This document shows, one piece after another, positions 17,057-25,919 of a DNA stretch of 64,000 nt. A model generated the notes under the pieces. It was not told the origin of the DNA, searched no databases, and saw nothing but the letters and a program-made list of their open reading frames with translations. The stretch covers positions 186,001-250,000 of the forward strand of contig DALYEP010000001.1 of the NCBI GenBank assembly GCA_031972475.1, written 5' to 3'. This stretch comes from CAIQNR01 sp031972475. Its GTDB lineage: Bacteria; Babelota; Babeliae; Babelales; CAIQNR01. The number at the start of each line of letters is the position of its first letter. The stretch's first letter is position 1. Made by a program: the position numbers and the translations under genes.

Positions 17057-17791
17057 ATGAATAAAAATAGCGTATACATGGCATTTTTGGTCCTTGTTTT
17101 ACTTCCTGGATGTGCCGGAAATATGAAAGATTGGAGTAACCAGACATTTACTCAAAGTAAAAAACATAAAGATGGATTAGAATCTATTAAGGGATATGTT
17201 AAGCAAATTAATATGTACGATCAGCTTAATACAATTGGTTTATTTGATGCCTTATGGCTTTCTGATGAGGTTCGTCATTATTATGCTATAAAATATGCAG
17301 AAATGACGGGTAAGTCTGAAGATGAAACAATGATTATGTTGCGACGTTTGTATAAGGCTAATGCGCATTCAGTATCTTTTTATGTTCTTGTTCCTTATGA
17401 AATTGTTCTTGCTGTTAAGCCTATTGAATGGGCTGTGTTTTTGGAAGTTGATGGTAAAAAATATCAACCAGTTTTTGTAAAAAAATGCGAAGTCCCAACG
17501 CAATACCAACCAGTTTTTGGTAAAAGATTTAATCCTCATAAACAACCCTATGAAGTTAAATTTGATAGATATGATACTAATGGTAATGATATTTTACATT
17601 ATGATAGTGCTCATGTTATGAGATTGTATTTTGCTACACAAAAATATATTCAATCAGCGCAATGGGATATTCCAATAGCAGTTCAAAAAAATCATAATGA
17701 TTTTTCTGAAAAAGAAGTTAATGAGCAACCAGAGAAAGTTGTTGAAAAAACATTGGTAGTTGATTCTACTGCTAATGCAACAAATGATTAA
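17057..17791 (+). CDS. lipoprotein of unknown function
   Basis: 244 residues with a lipoprotein signal peptide ending in VLLPGCAG (Cys19). The ATG follows a GAGGCGTGTG stretch. The mature part is an alpha/beta soluble domain (NTIGLFDALWLSDEVRHYYA, VSFYVLVPYEIVLAV), followed by a polar Glu/Val-rich C-terminal tail. YQPVF occurs twice (about 137 and 151). It is divergent from the LolC-like permease gene, so its product may be carried by that system. gyrA follows 116 bases downstream. I recognise no named family. Confidence 0.75.
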   Translation: MNKNSVYMAFLVLVLLPGCAGNMKDWSNQTFTQSKKHKDGLESIKGYVKQINMYDQLNTIGLFDALWLSDEVRHYYAIKYAEMTGKSEDETMIMLRRLYKANAHSVSFYVLVPYEIVLAVKPIEWAVFLEVDGKKYQPVFVKKCEVPTQYQPVFGKRFNPHKQPYEVKFDRYDTNGNDILHYDSAHVMRLYFATQKYIQSAQWDIPIAVQKNHNDFSEKEVNEQPEKVVEKTLVVDSTANATND

Positions 17792-17907
17792 AATAGAACC
17801 TTTTTTATGCTTTCTTGTGTTCTTATCTGCTTCAGGGTATTCTGAGGAAAGTTTGTTAAAATGATAAAAAAGGACATAAACGTCATGTGTGATAAAGGGT
17901 ATAGGGT

Positions 17908-20601
17908 ATGGCCGATACAAATCAATTAAAAAATGATACGAGAACAAAACCGGTTCTTATAGAAGATGAACTTAAAAGTTCGTTTCTTGATTATGCGATG
18001 TCCGTTGTAGTTAGTCGAGCAATACCAGATGTTAGAGATGGATTAAAACCAGTTCATAGACGTGTATTATATGCAATGCATGAACTTGGGTATCTTCATA
18101 ACAAGCCTTATAGAAAATCTGTACGTGTAGTTGGTGATGTTCTTGGTAAGTATCATCCACATGGAGATCAGGCTGTATATAATACCATGGTTGGTATGGT
18201 GCAAGATTTTGCAAAGCGCTACCCGCTGCTTGATGGTCAAGGAAACTGGGGTTCTGTAGATGGTGATAATGCTGCAGCTATGCGTTATACCGAAGTTAGA
18301 ATGGAAAAAATATCACAAGAATTACTTGCAGATATAGAAAAAAATACCGTTCAGTTTGTTCCTAATTTTGACGAATCAACAGTTGAGCCTGTTGTTCTTC
18401 CAAGCAAGCTTCCAAATTTATTGATTAATGGTACTGCAGGTATTGCAGTTGGTATGGCTACTTCTATTCCTCCTCATAATCTTGGAGAGGTTATTGATGC
18501 ATGTTTGGCATTTTTAAATAATGAATCTATTACAGACGATGAACTTATTGCTTTAATACCAGCTCCTGATTTTCCAACAGGAGGAATTATCTGTGGTCGT
18601 GCAGGAGTTTTGAAAGCATATAAGACAGGTCGTGGAAACGTTATTGTTCGCGGTGTTGTTGATATTCAAGAAACAAAACGTGGTCAATCTATTGTTATTA
18701 CAGAGCTTCCCTATCAAGTAAACAAGGCTGAATTGATTATTAAAATTGCAGACCTTGTTAAAGAAAAAATTATTGATGGTATTACTAATATTAGAGATGA
18801 GTCTGATAGACGTGGTATGCGTGTGGTGATTGATGTAAAACGTGGCGAAATGCCAGAAGTTGTTTTGAATCAATTGTATAAGTACACAGGTCTTCAATCA
18901 TCGATTTCTATTTTAATGCTTGCTCTTCTTGATAATTGTCCTCTTGTTTTTAATTTAAAAGACTTATTGCGCCAGTTTTTATTGCATAGAGAAACTGTTA
19001 TTTATCGTCGTTCAAAATATGATCTTGAAAAAGCAAAAGCACGTAATCATATTTTAGAGGGTTTTATTTCAGCCCTTTCAAATATTGATGAAGTTATTAG
19101 CCTTATTAAGGCTTCTAATGCTGCAGAAGATGCTATTCTTGCTCTTTCTAAGGCATTTAAATTTTCAGAAGAACAAAGTAAGGCAATTTTAGAAATGAGA
19201 TTGCAGCGCTTGACTGGTCTTGAAGTTGTTAAGATTAAATCTGAAATAGAAGAGCTTAAAAAGAGTATCGCTTATTTTCAATCTATTATTGATGATCGAG
19301 AAATTCTTAAAAAAGAGATTATTGAAGAATTAACTTTAATTAAAAATACATACAATAATCCTCGTCGTACTAAAATTGAAGATAGTTTTGCTTCTTTAAC
19401 TGATTCTGACCTTATTCCTGATGAGGAAGTTGTAGTTACGTTAACTCAAAAAGGTTATATTAAACGAGTTCCTCTTGTTACTTATGGTGTTCAGCATCGT
19501 GGTGGTAAAGGCAAGATGGGTATGCAAAAATTAGATGAGCTTGATGATATTGTTAAAGATATGTTTGTTGCAAAAAACCATGATGAATTACTCTTCTTTA
19601 CCAGCTTAGGCCGCGTTTATAGCTTAAATGTGTATGATGTTGGTGAAGGTTCTCGTACCGCCAAGGGCCGTGCAATTGTTAATCTGCTACCTTTAGTAGA
19701 AAATGAAACAGTTGTTAAATTGCTCTGTATGAGGGGTATGGAAGGTAAACATATTGTAATGGTTACAAAAAACGGTACAATAAAGAAGACGGATGCTATG
19801 GCTTTTGCAAAAATACGTGTTTCTGGAATCAGAGCGCTTGGCATAGATGAGGGTGATGCACTCGCATTTTGTGGCGTAAGTTCTGGAAACGACAATATTG
19901 TGATTGCAACTGCTCATGGGCAAGGTATACGCTTTCATGAATCCGAAGTTCGATCAATGGGACGCCAAGCAGTTGGTGTTATAGGAATTCGTTTGCGCGA
20001 AGGAGATCGAGTTGTTGGCATGGAAGTTATTGATGATGAAAATAAAAATATACTGTTTGCTACCTCAAAAGGGTATGGCAAACGAACTCGTGTAGGCGAT
20101 TTTAGGGTTGCTCACAGGGGTGGTATTGGTGTAAGAACAATACCTGCAGATACCAGAAATGGAGAAGTTGTAGGATTGGTGATAGTTGGTGAAGATTCTC
20201 ATGTGCTTCTGATTGACGACGCTGGTAAGATAATCCATCTGCTTCCTACTGAGGTAAGGACTATGGGAAGGCAGGCAAAGGGTGTTCGTCTTATTCGGCT
20301 TGATGCTGGACGCCGCTTGGTTTCGGCTGTTGCATTCGAGGAAGATGGGGAAGAGAGAACGGATTCAGGATCTAGTAATGGTAACGGGCCTGAATTTGTA
20401 GAATCAAACGTAACGGAGGATGCGCAGACCGAAGATAATAGCCTTACGCTCAAGATGGAAGGCAGTAACACTCAAGTAGCAGGGCACATGTTGCTTGATA
20501 GTGATTATACTGTATCAACAATGGGAACATTGTTTGAGGAAGAAAGTCTTTCAACTTTTGAAGAAGATGGTAGTGATGATGTGCAGAAGATGATTTTCTA
20601 A
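17908..20601 (+). CDS. gyrA: DNA gyrase subunit A
   Basis: 897 residues. The breakage-reunion domain starts with SFLDYAMSVVVSRAIPDVRDGLKPVHRR and has the catalytic Tyr127 in AAMRYTEVRM. The C-terminal beta-pinwheel contains QHRGGKG near residue 530, close to the gyrase-specific QRRGGKG box, so gyrase rather than topoisomerase IV is favoured. The quinolone region reads GDQAVYN, placing Gln88 and Asn92 at the E. coli Ser83 and Asp87 positions. The last 85 or so residues are an acidic low-complexity tail. GyrA with GyrB (not in the window) introduces negative supercoils. The RNA-binding protein gene follows within 25 bases. Confidence 0.96.
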   Translation: MADTNQLKNDTRTKPVLIEDELKSSFLDYAMSVVVSRAIPDVRDGLKPVHRRVLYAMHELGYLHNKPYRKSVRVVGDVLGKYHPHGDQAVYNTMVGMVQDFAKRYPLLDGQGNWGSVDGDNAAAMRYTEVRMEKISQELLADIEKNTVQFVPNFDESTVEPVVLPSKLPNLLINGTAGIAVGMATSIPPHNLGEVIDACLAFLNNESITDDELIALIPAPDFPTGGIICGRAGVLKAYKTGRGNVIVRGVVDIQETKRGQSIVITELPYQVNKAELIIKIADLVKEKIIDGITNIRDESDRRGMRVVIDVKRGEMPEVVLNQLYKYTGLQSSISILMLALLDNCPLVFNLKDLLRQFLLHRETVIYRRSKYDLEKAKARNHILEGFISALSNIDEVISLIKASNAAEDAILALSKAFKFSEEQSKAILEMRLQRLTGLEVVKIKSEIEELKKSIAYFQSIIDDREILKKEIIEELTLIKNTYNNPRRTKIEDSFASLTDSDLIPDEEVVVTLTQKGYIKRVPLVTYGVQHRGGKGKMGMQKLDELDDIVKDMFVAKNHDELLFFTSLGRVYSLNVYDVGEGSRTAKGRAIVNLLPLVENETVVKLLCMRGMEGKHIVMVTKNGTIKKTDAMAFAKIRVSGIRALGIDEGDALAFCGVSSGNDNIVIATAHGQGIRFHESEVRSMGRQAVGVIGIRLREGDRVVGMEVIDDENKNILFATSKGYGKRTRVGDFRVAHRGGIGVRTIPADTRNGEVVGLVIVGEDSHVLLIDDAGKIIHLLPTEVRTMGRQAKGVRLIRLDAGRRLVSAVAFEEDGEERTDSGSSNGNGPEFVESNVTEDAQTEDNSLTLKMEGSNTQVAGHMLLDSDYTVSTMGTLFEEESLSTFEEDGSDDVQKMIF

Positions 20602-20623
20602 TTTTATGATAAAGGGTATCCCT

Positions 20624-21016
20624 GTGGCTACTAAATTGTATGTAGGTAACTTAAGTTTCAATTTGACAGATTCAGATCTTAAACAAGCTTTTGAGCAATA
20701 CGGAGAAGTTGTTTCAGCTTCTATCGTTAATGATAGAGAAACAAACCGTTCAAAAGGTTTTGGATTTGTTGAAATGGTTGATGCAGCAGCGGCTCAAGAA
20801 GCTATTGAGAAAATGAACGGAACTGAATTTTTTGGTCGTCGTGTAGTTGTTAACGAAGCTCGTGCACGTGAAGGTTTTTCAGGACCTCGTCGTGATTCAC
20901 GCGGCGGCGGAAATGGTGGATTCGGTGGTTCACGCGGCGGTTCACGCGGCGGTTTCGGCGGTTCACGTGGTGGTTATGACGGCGGTTCACGTGGTGGATT
21001 CGGCGGCGGCTACTAA
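20624..21016 (+). CDS. RRM RNA-binding protein with RGG-rich tail
   Basis: About 130 residues. The GTG at 20624 is preferred over an ATG at 20606 because AAAGGG lies 7 nt upstream and the product then starts (M)ATKLYVGNLSF, as is typical of bacterial single-RRM proteins. RNP2 (LYVGNL) and RNP1 (KGFGFVEM) are both intact across residues 3-78. The C terminus is a Gly/Arg/Ser repeat (GGSRGGSRGGFGGSRGG). Such proteins bind single-stranded RNA, often as cold-shock or RNA-chaperone factors. It lies close behind gyrA and ends in a terminator. Confidence 0.93.
   Translation: MATKLYVGNLSFNLTDSDLKQAFEQYGEVVSASIVNDRETNRSKGFGFVEMVDAAAAQEAIEKMNGTEFFGRRVVVNEARAREGFSGPRRDSRGGGNGGFGGSRGGSRGGFGGSRGGYDGGSRGGFGGGY
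20894..21013 (+). repeat. GC-rich tandem codon repeat encoding the RGG tail
   Basis: Irregular tandem copies of a unit like GGCGGTTCACGC encode Gly-Gly-Ser-Arg. The tract is far richer in GC than anything around it. Confidence 0.8.
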
Positions 21017-21042
21017 GTTCGTCTTATATCGAATATAAATAA

Positions 21043-21069
21043 AAAGGGTCTCGTAAGAGGCCCTTTTTT
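21043..21069 (+). terminator. intrinsic terminator after the RRM gene
   Basis: A stem AAAGGGTCTC/GAGGCCCTTT (one G-U pair) with a GTAA loop and a T6 tail. AAGAGG within the stem is also the best ribosome-binding site for dprA, which begins at 21071. Confidence 0.8.
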
Positions 21070-21070
21070 G

Positions 21071-22258
21071 ATGCATATGAACAAAGAAAAAATTACTCTT
21101 CTTCATCTTTCTCTTATTAATAAACTTGGTCCAGATAGGATTATGCGCTTGTATAATTATTTAAAGGAGCAAAATAAATTATTAAGTGAAGTGTATACGT
21201 TTTCGGTCTATGATTTTTCTGTCATAGGATTTTCAAATAGTACTGCATTATTAATTTATAATGGATTGCAAGATAAAGAGATTTTATTACAAGAGCTTGA
21301 GCTTATACAAAGACATAGTATTACTATATGTGCTTGGTATGAAGATGCGTATCCTGAATTTTTAAAAAAAATTCATTTACCTCCTGTTATTCTTTATATA
21401 CAAGGTTTTTTGCCATCAATTCCTGTATGGGTTGGTATTGTTGGCTCACGTAAGGGTGATGCGTATGGTAATGATGTTATATCTAATTTAATTCCAGATC
21501 TTGTTGCTGCTAATATAGGGATTGTTAGTGGTGGTGCAGCTGGTATAGATACTTATGCTCATACTCAAGCGCTTAATGTTGGTGGCAGTACAGTTGTTGT
21601 TTTGGGGGGTGGGTTATTGCGGCCTTTTCCTGCAAGTAATAAAAAGCTTTTTAAAAATATTGCTCAGTCTGGTGGTGCAATTATTAGTTCATTTCCTCTT
21701 CTTGCAGAACCTTTAGCGGGTCAATTTCCTGCACGTAATCGTATTATTGCTGGTATGGCAAAAATGCTTGTTGTTGTGCAAGCTGCTCAAAAAAGTGGTG
21801 CTTTAATTACGGCAGAATATGCATTGCAAGAAGGTAGGTCGGTAGGGGCTGTCCCTGGTTCGATCTTTAATCCGTTAAGTGCTGGATCTCATTATTTAAT
21901 TAATCAGGGTGCGCGCATTATTTGTTCAGCACAAGATATTTTAGAAGAATGTGGTATAGAGCGTATAACTACTCAAGCTGCTTCTATTGAAAAAAATGTT
22001 TTTGAAAATTTTATAAATGATAATCAAAAAAATAAAGATCAAAAGGATGTGAAAGATTTTTTTAAAGAGGTAGAGGGTGGTAAAGGGCTTTTAGATCGTA
22101 ATTCTTTGCTTATGTATTATTGTTCTAGTCCTATTTCGTGTTTAGAATTAAGCTTAAAAATGAATGTTTCTGAAGTAGAAATAAATGATATGCTTTTTGA
22201 TTTGCAACTTAATGGCAAGGTAGAACAGGATTTTGCTGGGTTGTGGAAAAAGGTTTAA
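21071..22258 (+). CDS. dprA: DNA-processing protein DprA (Smf)
   Basis: About 395 residues. The Rossmann-like DprA core spans roughly residues 115-300, with GIVGSRKGDAYG, SGGAAGIDTYAH, FPARNRIIAGM and SGALITAEYALQEGR. An N-terminal helical region (SAM-like) and a C-terminal winged-helix-like end complete it. DprA binds incoming single-stranded DNA and loads RecA in natural transformation. It is also kept in many reduced genomes, where uptake is unproven. Start choice is open between ATG 21071 and ATG 21077. The only ribosome-binding site (AAGAGG, 21055-21060) lies in the preceding terminator stem, so translation may depend on read-through RNA. Confidence 0.95.
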   Translation: MHMNKEKITLLHLSLINKLGPDRIMRLYNYLKEQNKLLSEVYTFSVYDFSVIGFSNSTALLIYNGLQDKEILLQELELIQRHSITICAWYEDAYPEFLKKIHLPPVILYIQGFLPSIPVWVGIVGSRKGDAYGNDVISNLIPDLVAANIGIVSGGAAGIDTYAHTQALNVGGSTVVVLGGGLLRPFPASNKKLFKNIAQSGGAIISSFPLLAEPLAGQFPARNRIIAGMAKMLVVVQAAQKSGALITAEYALQEGRSVGAVPGSIFNPLSAGSHYLINQGARIICSAQDILEECGIERITTQAASIEKNVFENFINDNQKNKDQKDVKDFFKEVEGGKGLLDRNSLLMYYCSSPISCLELSLKMNVSEVEINDMLFDLQLNGKVEQDFAGLWKKV

Positions 22259-22367
22259 TAAAGATTGTTTTTGCCTTTTCACTTTAATTTGTGTATCTTT
22301 CTTGTACTCAGAAGTACTCATTAGCAGCTTAATGCTGTTAATATTTAAAGATTTTTAGGAGTTTGTC

Positions 22368-22655
22368 ATGCCAGTACCAAAACGTAAGCGCTCTCGTGCA
22401 AGAAGAGATAAGCGCTTTGCAAATAAAGGTGTAAAAGTTAAAATTTTTGCTCAATGCAAAAACTGTGAAATGCCACTTTGCCCTCACCAAGCTTGTAAAG
22501 GTTGTGGATTTTACAGAGGTAAGAAAGTAATTGCTACCAAAGCAGAGCGTCTTGTAAAACGTTCTACTGTACGTAAAGAGATTGTTGATAAACGTACAGC
22601 TCGTGCTCAGTCAATGCAAGCTGCGCAAGACACTTCATCAGAAGGTCAAGAGTAA
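22368..22655 (+). CDS. rpmF: 50S ribosomal protein L32 with C-terminal extension
   Basis: 95 residues, where L32 is usually about 55-65. The N terminus MPVPKRKRSRARRDKRFAN is typical. The zinc-ribbon pattern CKNC...CKGCGFYRGKKV is intact (four Cys). About 30 extra residues rich in Lys, Arg, Gln and Ser follow. An AGGAG site precedes the ATG. In many bacteria rpmF starts the plsX-fabH-fabD-fabG-acpP cluster. Here a TPR protein and gltX intervene before a FabD-like and an ACP-like gene. Confidence 0.95.
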   Translation: MPVPKRKRSRARRDKRFANKGVKVKIFAQCKNCEMPLCPHQACKGCGFYRGKKVIATKAERLVKRSTVRKEIVDKRTARAQSMQAAQDTSSEGQE

Positions 22656-22720
22656 TCAATAAGTAAAAAAGGAAAGTAGTTGTAGCGTGTCTTTAAAAGG
22701 CATTCATCAAGAGGTGTTTT

Positions 22721-23425
22721 ATGATTTTACATGTACTTCGTAGTGTATGGCGTGATGAAGTTTTATCATATCGTTATGGTAAAGAAGTTGTTTTATTAAT
22801 ACTTGTAGCGGGCGTTTCTTTTGGTGGATATCAAGGATATGTTTGGCATCGTTCTCATCAAGAAAAAAATGCTCAATATGCGATGTCTGAGGCAATAGAA
22901 GAATTAGATAAAGCAAATTATTATTTATTAGATCCAAAATCACAAAATATTCCTTTAGCCGAACAGTATTTTAAAGATGCGCAACTTGCTTTTGATGTTA
23001 TAAATTCAACATATAGTTCTTCAAAGTTATATCCTTATGCATGCGCATTTCAATCAGATATTGCATTACGCCAAGCAGATGTACCTGCTGCTTTAAAGTT
23101 TATCGATACAGCTCTTTCTGCAATGTCTAGTAAAGATGCATTGTATGGAATGTTGCAAATTAAAAAAGCACTTATTTTGATTGATGCTTCTGAGGTAGAA
23201 GTTGGTTTATCTGCTCTTGAAAAATATGCTTTTGATAAAAACAACCCTCATTCAGACACAGCTGCATTTTATCTTGGATATTATTATTTTGTTAATAATA
23301 AAAAAGATGATGCAATTCGTGTGTGGACTGCCCTTTCTCAATCGATGAATATGGTTGATAGAAATTCAGAAAAATCTCCATGGCTTATTCTTGTTGAAGA
23401 TAAATTACAACAACTTGGTGCATAA
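22721..23425 (+). CDS. membrane-anchored tetratricopeptide protein (YfgM-like)
   Basis: 234 residues. A short cytoplasmic N terminus (residues 1-23) is followed by one membrane helix (VVLLILVAGVSFGGYQGYVW, 24-43) and a helical repeat domain with TPR character (SDTAAFYLGYYYFVNNKKDDAIRVW). The layout resembles the YfgM/TPR_21 group of inner-membrane proteins, which associate with the Sec translocon and periplasmic chaperones. That role is known for the family, not shown here. It lies 65 bases after rpmF and 26 before gltX, likely one operon. Confidence 0.78.
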   Translation: MILHVLRSVWRDEVLSYRYGKEVVLLILVAGVSFGGYQGYVWHRSHQEKNAQYAMSEAIEELDKANYYLLDPKSQNIPLAEQYFKDAQLAFDVINSTYSSSKLYPYACAFQSDIALRQADVPAALKFIDTALSAMSSKDALYGMLQIKKALILIDASEVEVGLSALEKYAFDKNNPHSDTAAFYLGYYYFVNNKKDDAIRVWTALSQSMNMVDRNSEKSPWLILVEDKLQQLGA

Positions 23426-23451
23426 ATAAGATAGTATAAAAAGGTGTTTGC

Positions 23452-24861
23452 ATGAACAAAAGTGTGCGTGTTCGTTTTGCTCCATCTCCTACTGGGCATC
23501 TTCATATTGGAGGTTTAAGAACGGCGCTTTTTAATTGGTTATTTGCTAAACATCATGAAGGCACTTTTTTATTACGTATAGAAGATACAGATCAAGAACG
23601 TTCAAAAGATGAATATACACAGGCAATTTACGAAGCTTTTGCTTGGGTTGGTATTAAAAGTGATGAAAAACCACTTATACAATCCGAACGATTTGATATT
23701 TATCAAAAAGTTGCCGAATATTTAATTTCTCAAAAAAAAGCTTATCATTGTGCTTGTTTGCCAGAAGAAGTAGAGGCTCGTGCAAGAAAATCTGGTTTTA
23801 TAGGTGAGTATCATGGTGGGTATGATGGTTTTTGTAAAGAACGTTTTCTTCAAAAATCGGATGCAACAGCAATTCGTTTTGTTATTCCTGAACATATTCA
23901 AACATTAAGTTGGCATGATGCTATTCGAGGTTTGATTTCTTTTGATCGTGATCAATTAGACGATTTTGTGATTATTCGCTCAGATGGTACACCTACTTAT
24001 AATTTTTGCGTTGTAATTGATGATAATGCATCTGCAATTACACATGTGATTAGAGGTGAAGATCATATTTCTAATACGCCAAAACAGATAGCTCTTTATA
24101 AAGAGTTAGGATATGAGATTCCTGTTTTTGGTCACATCCCAATGATTTTAGGTCCAGATGGTAATAAGTTAAGTAAGCGGGATGGAGCTGTTGATGTTGT
24201 TGCTTATCGCTCTATGGGTTATTTGCCAGATGCTCTTATAAATTATATTGCCCGTTTAGGTTGGGCACATGGAGATCAAGAAATTTTTAATCAAAAAGAG
24301 CTTGTGCAATATTTTACCTTAGAAGCTGTTGGAAAGAAGCCTTCGGTTTTTGATTATACTAAGCTTGAATGGTTAAATAGTTTATATATGCGTGCTAAAA
24401 CAGCAGAAGAACTTATTTCTTGTATTCTTTTATCGGTTAATAGTGAGTTTCTTTTAATGCTTCAATCGTGGACAGAAAGTCAAAGATGTAAAGCAGTTGA
24501 ATTGTATAAAGAGCGTACAAAAAATCTTGTGGAATTAAATGCTGTTATTAGTGATTTTTATACTGGACCTTTGGAGTATGTTCAAGATGATATTGATCAG
24601 TATGTAACTCATGAAACATCGCAATTATTAACCATAGTTATTGATTATCTTAAAGAACATGAGATAAATGAAATGCATGATTTTATTAAAAATTTGTGTA
24701 AAGATCGTGCTCTTAAGTTAGTTGTTCTTGCTCAACCAATTCGTATAGCTTTAACTGGCGGAGCAACAAGTCCAGGCGTTTTTGACCTTTTAACATTATT
24801 AGGGAAAGATCAAAGCATTAAGCGTCTTACATTATTTAATGAAAAAATTTTTAAAAGCTAA
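23452..24861 (+). CDS. gltX: glutamate--tRNA ligase
   Basis: 469 residues, normal class I GluRS length. FAPSPTGHLHIGG (residues 7-19) is the HIGH motif and KLSKRDG near residue 238 is KMSKS. CACLPEEVEAR with a later Cys near residue 127 suggests the zinc-binding insertion seen in some GluRS. It charges tRNA-Glu. It may also charge tRNA-Gln (non-discriminating) if GatCAB is present, which cannot be tested in this window, although a tRNA-Gln gene is at 38878. It starts 26 bases after the TPR gene and is followed after 38 bases by the FabD-like gene. Confidence 0.97.
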   Translation: MNKSVRVRFAPSPTGHLHIGGLRTALFNWLFAKHHEGTFLLRIEDTDQERSKDEYTQAIYEAFAWVGIKSDEKPLIQSERFDIYQKVAEYLISQKKAYHCACLPEEVEARARKSGFIGEYHGGYDGFCKERFLQKSDATAIRFVIPEHIQTLSWHDAIRGLISFDRDQLDDFVIIRSDGTPTYNFCVVIDDNASAITHVIRGEDHISNTPKQIALYKELGYEIPVFGHIPMILGPDGNKLSKRDGAVDVVAYRSMGYLPDALINYIARLGWAHGDQEIFNQKELVQYFTLEAVGKKPSVFDYTKLEWLNSLYMRAKTAEELISCILLSVNSEFLLMLQSWTESQRCKAVELYKERTKNLVELNAVISDFYTGPLEYVQDDIDQYVTHETSQLLTIVIDYLKEHEINEMHDFIKNLCKDRALKLVVLAQPIRIALTGGATSPGVFDLLTLLGKDQSIKRLTLFNEKIFKS

Positions 24862-24899
24862 TTTTTTTTCTTACTGCTTCAGTAAAAAAGGTGAAAAGT

Positions 24900-25838
24900 A
24901 TGAAAAAGGTAGGAATGGTTTTTTCTGGATACCGTTCAGAATTTGTTGGTATGGGAAAGGATATTTACGATTTTTATCGTAGTGTTCAAGAATTATTTGA
25001 AGAAGCTTCTTGTTGTCTGAATATCAATTTTGTAAAGTTATGTTTTGCATCTTCTGATGTAGAGATTCATAAAGTACATAATGCGTATCTTTCTCTTTTT
25101 TTAATTCATGTATCTATTATTACTGTTTTGCTTAAAAAAGGTATACAACCATCAATAGTTGCAGGAGTTGATGTTGGAGAGATAAGTGCTCTTTATGCAG
25201 CTGGAGGAATTACATTTGTTGATGCGCTTTATTTTATTAATAAATATTCATCATCTTATCAGGCTTTAATTACTGATGATAAATATGCTCAAGTGTTGGT
25301 AGAAGGTTGTTCTATAGAGATGTTAGAACCTTTGTGTAAAGAAGTTACAAATGCTCAAGATTATGTTGTTATTTCTGTATATCAATCCAATACAGCATTT
25401 ATTATTTCAGGAACAATAAAAGGTATAGATCATCTCAAAAAAATACTTAAAAATTTAGGGATAAGTGTAAAAAAACTTGAATTGGGTTCAGGGTTTCATT
25501 CATTTATAATGGATGATGTTGTTAAATCAATTAAAATGCACTTAGAAAAAATTGATATAAAATCAATAGCTATTCCTTTTGTTAGTGCAGTTATAGGCCA
25601 AACATTAACAGAAGGAGAAGTTATTCTTGCAGCTCTTATGCAGCATATTCATGCTCCTTCATATCTAGATGCAGTTATTACTTCTTTTGAAGATTGTGAT
25701 GTTATTCTTCAAGTTGGTCCTGGTGATTCTTTATGTTCTTTATTTAAATCTAAATTTCCTTATAAAGATTTTTACAAAATCGAAACTATTTCTGATATAG
25801 AAAAATATTCTGATCAATTACTTAAAAAACCCTTCTAA
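24900..25838 (+). CDS. FabD-like acyltransferase homologue lacking the catalytic serine
   Basis: 312 residues, the length and fold order of malonyl-CoA:ACP transacylase. ATG 24900 with AGGTG 6 nt upstream is preferred over GTG 24891. The N-terminal GQGSQ loop is replaced (FSGYRSEFVGMG). The nucleophile elbow AGHSLGE reads AGVDVGEISAL, so Ser92 is Asp91 and the preceding His is Val. The active-site His is kept (GSGFHSFIM, His200). The arginine that binds the malonyl carboxylate and the Gln near 250 also appear replaced (SSSYQAL, HIHAPSYL). Normal ping-pong acyl transfer is therefore not expected. The frame is intact over its full length, so the protein is probably still made, perhaps as a binding or scaffold protein. 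Confidence 0.88.
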   Translation: MKKVGMVFSGYRSEFVGMGKDIYDFYRSVQELFEEASCCLNINFVKLCFASSDVEIHKVHNAYLSLFLIHVSIITVLLKKGIQPSIVAGVDVGEISALYAAGGITFVDALYFINKYSSSYQALITDDKYAQVLVEGCSIEMLEPLCKEVTNAQDYVVISVYQSNTAFIISGTIKGIDHLKKILKNLGISVKKLELGSGFHSFIMDDVVKSIKMHLEKIDIKSIAIPFVSAVIGQTLTEGEVILAALMQHIHAPSYLDAVITSFEDCDVILQVGPGDSLCSLFKSKFPYKDFYKIETISDIEKYSDQLLKKPF

Positions 25839-25919
25839 TGAGTTTTTAGATAAATATTTTTGATAAAAATGTTATAAAAAAGTATTGTATATTCAATTAT
25901 ATTTTTTTTAATAAGAAAG

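Noticed and set aside
19617..19938. Two antisense frames inside gyrA
   Set aside because: Shadows of a conserved coding region; the GyrA frame is unambiguous.
20847..21038. Alternative frame in the RGG repeat
   Set aside because: Arises from the repeated GGCGGTTCACGC unit read in another frame; the RRM frame is the real one.
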